A stretch of DNA of 5,001 bases from Marinovum sp. (GTDB lineage: Bacteria; Pseudomonadota; Alphaproteobacteria; Rhodobacterales; Rhodobacteraceae). Position numbers and translations under genes: made by a program. Below are positions 1 through 5,001 of this stretch, one piece after another (the stretch's first letter is position 1; each line of letters opens with the position of its first letter). The stretch lies in contig NYVC01000041.1 in assembly GCA_002684375.1 (NCBI GenBank), positions 10,941-15,941 on the forward strand, read 5' to 3'. The notes below the pieces were generated by a model that was given only the letters and a program-made list of their open reading frames with translations, ran no database searches and had not been told where the DNA came from.

Positions 1-167
1 GGTAACTTTCATGCAGAACTTTTGGGGAAAAATACAACACCGGCCGGTCAGAATAGCTTTGCCAAAGATGCGCATGCAGCGAAGAGCTAATGGGAAGAGA
101 GGAGTACATTCAACAGCCTTTTGGAACGTTAGCGTTATTGTAGCCTCCAGTATGCGATGGTTTTTGG

Positions 168-196
168 TTGATATCACCGGCCAGATGATCCATTAT
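168..196 (+). promoter_or_regulatory. Weak sigma-70-like promoter candidate for the Lrp-like gene
   Basis: TTGATA at 168-173 (5 of 6 matches to TTGACA) is followed after 17 bp by CATTAT at 191-196 (4 of 6 matches to TATAAT). Transcription would begin near 203, giving a leader of about 27 nt before the ATG at 230. The -10 match is poor and such matches arise by chance, so this is only the best candidate seen. The rest of 1-229 shows no gene; it contains a 10-bp palindrome ACCGGCCGGT at 39-48 and TGATATCA at 169-176, the latter overlapping the putative -35 box and thus a possible regulator site. Confidence 0.3.
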
Positions 197-229
197 GATC
201 GAAAGTATAGGCAAACTGACAACACTAAC

Positions 230-664
230 ATGCAATTAGACGAAATTGATCAAGCGCTGATCGGGGCGTTAAGGACAAATGCACGGACGTCAGTTGCCCG
301 TTTGGGCAAGCAGCTTGGCATTGCGCGCACCACGGTTCAGGCGCGTATTGACCGGCTGGAGGCCCGAGGTGTCATTGCGGGATATACCCTGCGTCTGGGT
401 GCTGCAGGGCGCCCAGCCCTGCGCGCCACGGCATTGGTCGCAATAGAGCCCCGCGCCGCGGCAGAGGTGCTGATGCGGTTAAAATCGCTCAGCAATGTAA
501 TGGCCGTCCATACCACGTCGGGACGGTTTGACCTGCTGGTCCAGATCACCGCAGCCAGCACCGAGGAATTGGATTTGACGCTGGATTATATCGGTGGGGC
601 CAAAGGCGTGAAAAGTTCTGAAAGCCTGATCCATCTCACCACCAAAATCAGCCGTGAAGCTTGA
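230..664 (+). CDS. Lrp/AsnC-family transcriptional regulator
   Basis: Predicted cytoplasmic DNA-binding regulator of 144 residues, close to the family norm of about 150. The N-terminus has the family opening (LDEIDQALIGALRTNAR, residues 3-19) and a helix-turn-helix with recognition helix around residues 32-46 (ARTTVQARIDRLEAR), followed by the GVIAGY linker at 47-52. Residues about 65-140 form the RAM/ligand-sensing domain, including GRFDLLVQ at 98-105, the usual glycine-aspartate turn where family members bind amino acids or related effectors. The reading frame stays open upstream to position 11, but those 73 codons look non-protein-like and the family homology begins exactly at the ATG at 230, so that start is preferred even though no clear Shine-Dalgarno precedes it. 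It converges on the ABC ATPase gene and is probably not part of that transporter unit. Family members often regulate themselves or a divergent neighbour; the target here is unknown. Confidence 0.92.
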   Translation: MQLDEIDQALIGALRTNARTSVARLGKQLGIARTTVQARIDRLEARGVIAGYTLRLGAAGRPALRATALVAIEPRAAAEVLMRLKSLSNVMAVHTTSGRFDLLVQITAASTEELDLTLDYIGGAKGVKSSESLIHLTTKISREA

Positions 665-686
665 GCGCTTCACCGATGCGAGACAC

Positions 687-705
687 TTTGATTGGCGCAA
701 TCAAA
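687..705. terminator. Perfect inverted repeat between convergent genes, weak terminator or protein site
   Basis: TTTGATTG (687-694) and CAATCAAA (698-705) are perfect reverse complements separated by GCG, giving an 8-bp stem with a 3-nt loop 22 nt after the Lrp-like stop codon. Position suits a terminator, but the stem is AT-rich and no T-run follows on either strand, so it is not a canonical intrinsic terminator. The dyad could equally be a binding site for a dimeric regulator. Confidence 0.35.
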
Positions 706-745
706 CCATGACCCGCTTCAACACAAATCCACTGGCATGCGGCGT

Positions 746-774
746 AAAAAATAGCCACCGTGGTCTCTTGGGGC
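746..774 (-). terminator. Probable intrinsic terminator of the iclR-ATPase unit
   Basis: Read on the minus strand, GCCCC (774-770) can pair with GG-T-GGC (759-754) as five G-C pairs with one bulged T, around a 10-nt loop. It is followed at once by TATTTTTT (753-746). The structure begins about 25 nt after the ATPase stop codon, the expected place for a rho-independent terminator. The bulge and short stem keep confidence moderate. Confidence 0.45.
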
Positions 775-798
775 AGCACCGCGCTCAGATTACCAGCC

Positions 799-1884
799 TC
801 AGCGCAACCGCTGCTCGGTTATCACATCAAAAAACAGTGCTTTTTTGTCCTCAAAACTGACGGAAACCTCGGTCCCCACGGGCAAGATTTCCTCAGCCCG
901 CGTCTCGACCACCAACCGCTCCCCGGTCGGTGTTGACAGATACAGATAACAGACGCCACCCAGATGTTCACAAATTTCTACGGTCAATCCCGTGTCAGGG
1001 GTGGCCGCAGTACTGACACCAGTGTTGGCCGTCAAAATTTGGGGTCGCAATCCAACCACAACAGGCAGGCCATCATCTTGAGCTAGCGCAACCGGTGCCT
1101 CAATGGTCAGATCATTCAAGGCCGTAATCCGCACCCGTCCCTGTTCAACAACACCGTTCAGGAAATTCATTGCAGGCGACCCGATAAAGCCTGCCACAAA
1201 TTTATTGGCAGGATCATTATACAAATCAACCGGCCGGCCAGACTGTTCAATCACCCCCGCACGCAGCACAACTATTTTATCAGCCAGCGTCATCGCCTCG
1301 ACCTGATCATGGGTGACATAGACCATCGTAGCGCCAATCTCTTTGTGCAGGCGCGCAATCTCAACCCGCATATCAACGCGCAATTCGGCATCGAGATTTG
1401 ACAATGGCTCATCAAATAAGAACACTTCGGGACCGCGGACAATCGCCCGCCCGATGGCCACCCGCTGCCGCTGGCCACCAGACAGAGCCTTGGGTTTGCG
1501 TTGCAAATAATCATCCAGCTGTAATATCCGGCTGGCCTCGGTCACTTTGGCGTTGATTTCGGCCTTGGGAACCCGGTTCATTTTCAGACCAAAGCCCATA
1601 TTTTCAGCCACCGTCATATGTGGATAAAGCGCATAGGTCTGAAACACCATAGCCACGCCCCGGTCAACCGGATCGGCATGGGTGACGTCCCGCGCACCAA
1701 TGCAAATCTGACCTTTGGTGGTCTCCTCCAGGCCTGCAATCATCCGCAGCAGCGTCGACTTACCGCAACCAGAAGGCCCGACAAAAACACAAAACTCGCC
1801 ATCTTCCACGGTGAGGTTTACGCCATGGATCACCTCGGTCTCTCCGTAGGTCTTCACCAAATCGGTTAACTCTATAACTGACAT
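799..1884 (-). CDS. Carbohydrate ABC transporter ATP-binding protein (MalK/UgpC type)
   Basis: Cytoplasmic ATPase subunit of 361 residues that would power a CUT1-type importer by ATP hydrolysis as a dimer under the permeases. All nucleotide-binding motifs are intact: Walker [10 protein letters not shown] (36-44), Q-loop Gln82, signature LSGGQ (134-138), Walker B VFLFDE (154-159), D-loop SNLD (162-165) and switch His192 in VTHD. Residues from about 235 to the end form the C-terminal TOBE/regulatory region typical of MalK, UgpC and MsmK, and the length fits them. The ATG at 1884 is chosen because homology begins at MSVIEL and a GAGGA motif lies 3-5 nt upstream. An in-frame ATG at 1929 would overlap the iclR end and add 15 unrelated residues. 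The gene lies 23 nt after iclR on the same strand, so the two are probably cotranscribed. These ATPases sometimes serve several transporters, but the divergent binding-protein and permease genes are the obvious partners. Substrate is not readable from this subunit. Confidence 0.95.
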   Translation of the reverse strand: MSVIELTDLVKTYGETEVIHGVNLTVEDGEFCVFVGPSGCGKSTLLRMIAGLEETTKGQICIGARDVTHADPVDRGVAMVFQTYALYPHMTVAENMGFGLKMNRVPKAEINAKVTEASRILQLDDYLQRKPKALSGGQRQRVAIGRAIVRGPEVFLFDEPLSNLDAELRVDMRVEIARLHKEIGATMVYVTHDQVEAMTLADKIVVLRAGVIEQSGRPVDLYNDPANKFVAGFIGSPAMNFLNGVVEQGRVRITALNDLTIEAPVALAQDDGLPVVVGLRPQILTANTGVSTAATPDTGLTVEICEHLGGVCYLYLSTPTGERLVVETRAEEILPVGTEVSVSFEDKKALFFDVITEQRLR

Positions 1885-1907
1885 TGATCCTCGCTCTCTG
1901 TCGGTTG

Positions 1908-2690
1908 CTACGGGAATGGGAATTGCCAATGTTCCGCAGCGCTTGAAATTTCCTGGGCTTGTTCATGCAAAATGGGTACAAATTTATGCAGATCGGCAAG
2001 GGCGGCGCGCTGTGTCGAAGAGGTCAGCGACAAGCCGCCAATGGGTCGTCCTTTGTGCGAAAGGATTGGCACAGCGACGCAGATAATACCGGTCTCGTGT
2101 TCTTCGCGATCAAAGGCCATGCCCTGTTCTCGAATGATCGCCAGCTCATCGCTCAGAGCAGAGGCATTGGTGATCGTGTGGTGCGTATGCGCAAAATAAC
2201 CCTGCTGCTGAATGGCCATTCTGCGCTGTTCGTCTGGCAAAAACGCCAGCATCGCCTTGCCAATGCCCGTGCAATATCCCGGGCCGGTTTTACCTGCTTG
2301 CGAAAACATTTCGATCGGATCGGCGGCGTTTCGTTTATCCAGATACAGCACCTGCCCATTGTCCAGCTGCGCCAAGTGAATGGTTTCGCCCAATCGTGCG
2401 GCAAGCGCATCCAAAAAAGGCCGCGCTATGGGCGCCAGCGAACTTTGCCGCCAGGCAGCATGTGCCAGAGTGACCAAGCGCAGCCCCAATGAATAGGTCT
2501 GCCGTTCCCGATCATACGACAGCATTTCTTGGCTTAACAATGTCTGCAGCAGGCGGTGCAACGTGGCTTTGGGATGGGGGGACCCTGCTAATAACTCAGT
2601 AAATCGCACCGGGCGTTTTTTTTCGGCAACCCGGTCTAAAAGCTCAAGCGCCTTTCCAACGGTTCCATCCGAGGTGGTTGCCTTATCCAA
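1908..2690 (-). CDS. IclR-family transcriptional regulator
   Basis: Cytoplasmic regulator of 260 residues, a usual length for the family. Residues about 10-60 form the winged helix-turn-helix (VGKALELLD at 11-19; recognition helix around [12 protein letters not shown] at 40-51), followed by the YSLGLRL linker at 66-72. Residues about 80-255 are the IclR effector-binding domain, with family signatures GQVLYLDK (112-119), [12 protein letters not shown] (141-152), [14 protein letters not shown] (196-209) and [10 protein letters not shown] (214-223). Cys204 sits at the position where many IclR proteins carry a conserved Cys near the ligand pocket. The start is taken as TTG at 2690 because GGGAGGAG lies 5 nt upstream; a further upstream TTG at 2759 keeps the frame open but adds 23 residues that run through that ribosome binding site. 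It sits directly upstream of the ATPase gene and divergent from the binding-protein gene, so it is very likely the local regulator, with the palindrome at 2786-2802 as its probable operator. The effector is unknown. Confidence 0.95.
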   Translation of the reverse strand: MDKATTSDGTVGKALELLDRVAEKKRPVRFTELLAGSPHPKATLHRLLQTLLSQEMLSYDRERQTYSLGLRLVTLAHAAWRQSSLAPIARPFLDALAARLGETIHLAQLDNGQVLYLDKRNAADPIEMFSQAGKTGPGYCTGIGKAMLAFLPDEQRRMAIQQQGYFAHTHHTITNASALSDELAIIREQGMAFDREEHETGIICVAVPILSHKGRPIGGLSLTSSTQRAALADLHKFVPILHEQAQEISSAAEHWQFPFP

Positions 2691-2695
2691 AACCG

Positions 2696-2703
2696 CTCCT
2701 CCC
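2696..2703 (-). promoter_or_regulatory. Strong ribosome binding site fixing the iclR TTG start
   Basis: GGGAGGAG on the minus strand, 5 nt before the TTG at 2690. It is a near-perfect Shine-Dalgarno and is the main reason for choosing this non-ATG start over the longer open frame. Confidence 0.8.
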
Positions 2704-2708
2704 ACTGC

Positions 2709-2723
2709 GCGTTTAAAAAACGC
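2709..2723 (-). other. Small hairpin in the iclR leader
   Basis: GCGTTT and AAACGC are perfect reverse complements (arms 2709-2714 and 2718-2723) separated by 3 nt. In the predicted iclR mRNA the hairpin ends 5 nt before the Shine-Dalgarno sequence. It leaves the ribosome site free, so it may simply stabilise or structure the leader; function is unproven. Confidence 0.35.
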
Positions 2724-2726
2724 CCT

Positions 2727-2762
2727 GAAACAACTCCTTGACAATTCTAAAGGAAACAACTC
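2727..2762. repeat. Two copies of a 10-bp direct repeat, 26 bp apart
   Basis: GAAACAACTC occurs exactly at 2727-2736 and 2753-2762. The 26-bp period is about two and a half helical turns. The first copy ends just before the rightward -35 box; the second lies in the promoter spacer and touches the -10 box. The second copy also forms an imperfectly centred dyad with GTTTC at 2766-2770 (GAAAC-N8-GTTTC). The placement suggests regulator binding sites, but no function is shown. Confidence 0.45.
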
Positions 2763-2767
2763 ATAGT
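2738..2767 (+). promoter_or_regulatory. Rightward promoter for the binding-protein/permease operon
   Basis: A perfect TTGACA at 2738-2743 is followed after 18 bp by CATAGT at 2762-2767 (4 of 6 matches to TATAAT). The predicted start of transcription is near 2774, leaving a leader of about 70 nt before the GTG at 2847 with the operator palindrome near its beginning. The consensus -35 with a weak -10 fits a controlled promoter. Confidence 0.55.
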
Positions 2768-2772
2768 TTCAA
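2744..2772 (-). promoter_or_regulatory. Leftward promoter for the iclR-ATPase operon
   Basis: On the minus strand TTGAAA (2772-2767) and TAGAAT (2749-2744) each match the sigma-70 consensus at 5 of 6 positions and are separated by the ideal 17 bp. The predicted start is near 2737, giving a leader of about 47 nt before the TTG at 2690. It interlocks with the rightward promoter on the opposite strand. Confidence 0.55.
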
Positions 2773-2785
2773 TAGTCGGAAAAGA

Positions 2786-2802
2786 GTTCCATTAAATGGA
2801 AC
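2786..2802. promoter_or_regulatory. Perfect palindrome, probable IclR-family operator
   Basis: GTTCCATT-A-AATGGAAC has two perfectly complementary 8-bp arms around a single central base. IclR-family dimers commonly bind short palindromes of about this size in the gap between their own gene and the divergent target, which is exactly where this lies. It sits about 12-28 bp downstream of the predicted rightward start, a position that would block transcription (repression). No second copy was found in the window. Confidence 0.7.
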
Positions 2803-2834
2803 ACAACAAGCAAACGACACCCAACGCCCTAATC

Positions 2835-2840
2835 AGGAGG
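2835..2840 (+). promoter_or_regulatory. Ribosome binding site fixing the binding-protein GTG start
   Basis: AGGAGG, a full-consensus Shine-Dalgarno, lies 6 nt before the GTG at 2847. It rules against the in-frame ATG at 2796, which has no such site and falls inside the operator palindrome. Confidence 0.85.
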
Positions 2841-2846
2841 AAACCC

Positions 2847-4109
2847 GTGTTATTCAATGTCAAAAAGACGGTTGTTGCCGCAACAACCTCGACCCTGCTC
2901 GCGACCGGCGCCTTTGCCGGCAGCCACGCTTTGTCGGGCGATCTGGTAATTTTTTCGGATATGTCAAATCCAGCGCCCCGTGCCGTGATGGAGGGAATGA
3001 TTGATCGCTTTGGCGCAATGCACCCGAATCTCAATATCGACCTCACGGTGATCGATCGGGAAAATATGAAGACCCAGATCCTGAACTTTACGTCGGCCAA
3101 CGCGCCTGATTTGACAAATTGGTACGCCGCCAACCGGATGATTCCCTTTGTAGATGCGGGCCTATTTGAAGACGTCAGCGATCTGTGGGCCGAAGACGAG
3201 TTCGTCAACAATCTGGCCTCGACCAAAGGCGCTTTGACCCTCGACGGCAAACAGTGGGGTATTCCCTATACCTATTACCAATGGGGCGTATATTACCGCG
3301 AGGATATCTTTAAAGAGCTGGGCCTGACCGAGCCAACCACATGGGCCGAAGAAAAAGCCAACTGTGGCAAGATCGTCGCCTCGGGCCGCGCCTGCTATAC
3401 AATCGGCACAAAATACCTTTGGACTGCCGGTGGCTGGTTTGACTATGTCAACCTGCGAACCAACGGCTATGATTTCCACGTGCAATTGGCCAATGGCGAA
3501 ATTGCCTGGACAGACCCACGGGTGCGCCAGACATTCGCAAACTGGCGCGAACTGATCGATATGGGCGCATTTGTTGAAAACCACCAAACCTATAGCTGGC
3601 AGGAATCGTTGCCCTTTATCGTCAATGGCGACGCTGCTGCTATCCTGATTGGGAACTTCGCAGTTGCGCCCCTGCGCGAAGCCGGTTTGAGCGATGATAA
3701 ACTGGATTTCTACCAGTTTGTTTCGATCAACCCCGATGTTGCAATGGCCGAGGATGCACCAACCGACACGTTCCATATCCCCAGCTTGGCAAAAAATAAA
3801 GAGAACGCAAAAGAATTCATGCGCTTTGTGGTCTCGGCTGAAAACCAAACCCTGATCAATGCCGGCAACGCGCTGGGTCAGTTACCGATCAACGCGCAGT
3901 CTGCCGTTGATGATGATGAATTCCTGAACCAAGGTTTTGCGATGCTCAGCACAAATTCTCCAGGTGGTGTCGCACAGTTCTTCGATCGCGATTTCCCGGC
4001 TGAAATGGCGGGAATCGGCATGGAAGGCCTGCAAGAGTTTATGGTATTCCCAGACAATCTTGAAGATATTCTTAACCGTCTGGAAACTGCACGGGCAGAC
4101 ATCTATTAA
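2847..4109 (+). CDS. ABC transporter periplasmic solute-binding protein (family 1, carbohydrate type)
   Basis: Secreted binding protein of 420 residues, the usual size for extracellular solute-binding protein family 1 (CUT1 importers of oligosaccharides, sugars or glycerol-3-phosphate-like solutes). It captures the solute in the periplasm and hands it to the permeases. The N-terminus is a clear Sec signal peptide: KK at 6-7, a hydrophobic stretch at about 9-22, and AFA at 22-24 as a likely cleavage site (SHA at 26-28 is an alternative). No lipobox cysteine is present. The mature part begins with strand GDLVIFSD and has family features such as the helix EGMIDRFGAMHPNL (49-62), the SANAPDL segment (83-89), GKQWGIPYTYYQWGVYYRED (134-153) and the EPTTWAE region (162-168). 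Many Trp and Tyr residues fit a sugar-stacking site. The only two cysteines, Cys173 and Cys183, may form a disulfide. GTG at 2847 is chosen from the AGGAGG site and because the signal peptide starts there. It is the first gene of its operon; the ligand cannot be named. Confidence 0.95.
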   Translation: MLFNVKKTVVAATTSTLLATGAFAGSHALSGDLVIFSDMSNPAPRAVMEGMIDRFGAMHPNLNIDLTVIDRENMKTQILNFTSANAPDLTNWYAANRMIPFVDAGLFEDVSDLWAEDEFVNNLASTKGALTLDGKQWGIPYTYYQWGVYYREDIFKELGLTEPTTWAEEKANCGKIVASGRACYTIGTKYLWTAGGWFDYVNLRTNGYDFHVQLANGEIAWTDPRVRQTFANWRELIDMGAFVENHQTYSWQESLPFIVNGDAAAILIGNFAVAPLREAGLSDDKLDFYQFVSINPDVAMAEDAPTDTFHIPSLAKNKENAKEFMRFVVSAENQTLINAGNALGQLPINAQSAVDDDEFLNQGFAMLSTNSPGGVAQFFDRDFPAEMAGIGMEGLQEFMVFPDNLEDILNRLETARADIY

Positions 4110-4122
4110 TCTGCACACACAA

Positions 4123-4150
4123 TCTTGGGGCATCGAAAGAAGCCCCAAGA
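4123..4150 (+). other. Intercistronic stem-loop after the binding-protein gene
   Basis: TCTTGGGGC (4123-4131) and GCCCCAAGA (4142-4150) are perfectly complementary, giving a 9-bp GC-rich stem with a 10-nt loop, 13 nt after the stop codon. No T-run follows, so it is unlikely to end transcription fully. Similar structures after malE-type genes protect the upstream mRNA from 3' exonucleases and keep binding protein in excess over permease; that role is inferred here. Confidence 0.7.
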
Positions 4151-4166
4151 CCAAGTCTGTTCATGC

Positions 4167-4185
4167 GAGGTGACCATCGCACCTC
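4167..4185 (+). other. Second small stem-loop beside the permease ribosome binding site
   Basis: GAGGTG (4167-4172) pairs with CACCTC (4180-4185) around a 7-nt loop and ends immediately before the AGAGGG site. A competing pairing TGCGA/TCGCA (4164-4168 with 4177-4181) overlaps it. It could modulate permease translation, but a 6-bp stem may also be chance. Confidence 0.35.
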
Positions 4186-4191
4186 AGAGGG
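4186..4191 (+). promoter_or_regulatory. Ribosome binding site for the permease TTG start
   Basis: AGAGGG lies 7 nt before the TTG at 4199. The next in-frame ATG, at 4256, has no comparable site and would remove the cytoplasmic N-terminus in front of the first membrane helix. Confidence 0.65.
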
Positions 4192-4198
4192 ATAACGG

Positions 4199-5001
4199 TT
4201 GAGCGCCACAACGCAACACATCAAAGCCAAACCGCTTTGGAACAAGCAAAAACTGATGCCTTGGCTATTTCTCATGCCCGGCATTCTGTTTTTTGCGATT
4301 TACGTTATTTTTCCGATTTTTCAAAGTTTCAATATCTCGTTCTACAAATGGAGCGGTCTGGGCGAGCCCAAATATATTGGCCTTAAAAACTATGTAAAAC
4401 TGTTCGGCGACCGGGCCTTTGAGATTTCTTTGTGGAACAATCTAAAATGGCTGGTTCTGTATTTGCTGGCGATCCCGACGGGACTGGCCATCGCGTTATT
4501 TCTCAACCAGACCGTGACCGGGATTCGGCTTTATAAATCATTGTTTTTCTTTCCGTTTGTGATCAGTCAGGTCGTAGTCGGATTAGTGTTTACATGGTTT
4601 TACGACCCAACATTTGGCCTGCTCAACACGATCCTTACCTCTCTGGGCTTTGCCCCTCTCAACGTCTTGGGGGACCCAACGCTTGTCACTTATGGGATTA
4701 TCCTTGCGGGGCTATGGCCACAGACCGCTTATTGCATGATCTTATATCTGACTGGGTTGAACACAGTCGATCCCGACCAGGTGGAAGCCGCCCGCCTCGA
4801 TGGGGCCAAAGGACTGAGAATGCTGTGGTATATCATCCTACCTCAATTGCGACCCGCGACATTTATTGCCTTTGTCGTTACGGTTATCGGGGCTTTACGC
4901 AGTTTTGATCTGGTGTCGATCATGACCAACGGCGGCCCGTTCGGCAGCTCGCGTGTTCTGTCGTTTTATATGTTTGAAAAAGCCCTGTCGGAATATGGTT
5001 T
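4199..5001 (+). CDS. Carbohydrate ABC transporter permease, MalF/UgpA type (partial, 3' end outside window)
   Basis: Inner-membrane subunit forming part of the translocation channel; 267 codons are visible and the frame is still open at the window edge, so the C-terminus (a few tens of residues by family length of about 290-310) is missing. Hydrophobic segments lie at about 21-44, 84-102, 114-135, 162-184 and 220-241, with a sixth expected past the edge. The cytoplasmic EAA loop, which docks to the ATPase, is intact at 196-215: EAARLDGAKG followed by the ILP ending, the classic binding-protein-dependent permease signature. The motif MTNGGPFGSS (242-251) after it is common in MalF/UgpA-type sugar permeases. 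The start is TTG at 4199, supported by AGAGGG 7 nt upstream and by the short polar N-terminus before the first helix. It follows the binding-protein gene after 89 nt containing two stem-loops and is surely in the same operon. A second (MalG-type) permease gene is expected downstream. Confidence 0.95.
   Translation, partial: MSATTQHIKAKPLWNKQKLMPWLFLMPGILFFAIYVIFPIFQSFNISFYKWSGLGEPKYIGLKNYVKLFGDRAFEISLWNNLKWLVLYLLAIPTGLAIALFLNQTVTGIRLYKSLFFFPFVISQVVVGLVFTWFYDPTFGLLNTILTSLGFAPLNVLGDPTLVTYGIILAGLWPQTAYCMILYLTGLNTVDPDQVEAARLDGAKGLRMLWYIILPQLRPATFIAFVVTVIGALRSFDLVSIMTNGGPFGSSRVLSFYMFEKALSEYG

Noticed and set aside
1..12. Possible divergent gene starting with ATG on the minus strand at 12-10
   Set aside because: Only four codons are visible and no Shine-Dalgarno or good promoter precedes it. 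Regulators of this type often have a divergent neighbour, but the window cannot support it.
90..143. 17-codon reading frame (MGREEYIQQPFGTLALL) upstream of the Lrp-like gene
   Set aside because: Too short to separate from chance, with only a weak ribosome site and no sign of an attenuator structure.
11..229. N-terminal 73-residue extension of the Lrp-like protein in the same open frame
   Set aside because: The translated stretch has no family resemblance and the Lrp/AsnC fold begins at the ATG at 230; total length with the extension would exceed the family norm.
688..704. FNR/FnrL-type site (TTGAT...ATCAA) in the dyad at 687-705
   Set aside because: The half-sites match but are separated by 7 bp, whereas FNR-type boxes need a 4-bp spacer, and the site lies at the end of convergent genes.
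1959..2492. Plus-strand open frame (177 codons) opposite iclR
   Set aside because: Antisense shadow of the IclR coding sequence, which has clear domain motifs on the other strand.
3162..3848. Long minus-strand open frame (228 codons) opposite the binding-protein gene
   Set aside because: It is the antisense shadow of a well-recognised gene, has no ribosome site and no recognisable domain.
4163..4202. Two tiny reading frames (ATG 4163-4195 and GTG 4170-4202, the latter overlapping the permease TTG as TTGA) as leader peptides
   Set aside because: Ten codons each, no convincing ribosome sites upstream and no amino-acid bias; overlap probably follows from the short gap.
4594..4908. Plus-strand 104-codon frame inside the permease gene
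   Set aside because: It is out of frame with the permease, whose own frame is open from 4199 to the window end and carries the EAA loop and membrane helices.

Overview
This window is a bacterial chromosomal segment of moderate GC content. Protein style and gene layout suggest an alphaproteobacterium, probably Rhodobacterales/roseobacter-like; this is inferred from family resemblance and not proven here. It holds five genes: a small Lrp/AsnC-type regulator (+, 230-664), then a carbohydrate-type (CUT1) ABC transporter locus consisting of an ATPase (-, 799-1884), an IclR-family regulator (-, 1908-2690), a periplasmic solute-binding protein (+, 2847-4109) and the first inner-membrane permease (+, 4199 to the window edge, incomplete).

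Layout: positions 1-229 are non-coding upstream DNA of the Lrp-like gene with one weak promoter candidate. Positions 665-798 separate two convergent genes and contain a perfect 8-bp dyad and, on the minus strand, a GC-rich bulged stem followed by six Ts that looks like the terminator of the iclR-ATPase unit. Positions 2691-2846 form a dense divergent control region: two back-to-back promoters whose -35/-10 boxes interlock, a 10-bp direct repeat spaced 26 bp, and a perfect 8+1+8 palindrome (GTTCCATT-A-AATGGAAC) just downstream of the predicted rightward transcription start. Positions 4110-4198, between binding protein and permease, hold a strong 9-bp stem-loop and a smaller one next to the permease ribosome binding site.

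How it works together (inference): the IclR protein, encoded with the ATPase, probably binds the palindrome and controls the divergent binding-protein/permease operon and perhaps itself. The binding protein captures a sugar or sugar-like solute in the periplasm and delivers it to the permease pair (the second permease should lie past the window end), driven by the ATPase. The stem-loop after the binding-protein gene fits the usual excess of binding protein over permease. The substrate cannot be read from the sequence.

Three of the five genes appear to start with non-ATG codons behind good Shine-Dalgarno sequences (TTG for iclR, GTG for the binding protein, TTG for the permease), so naive ATG or longest-ORF calls would place these starts wrongly. 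I see no mobile element, CRISPR array, tRNA or rRNA, and no convincing new system; the most interesting part is the compact divergent regulatory region.
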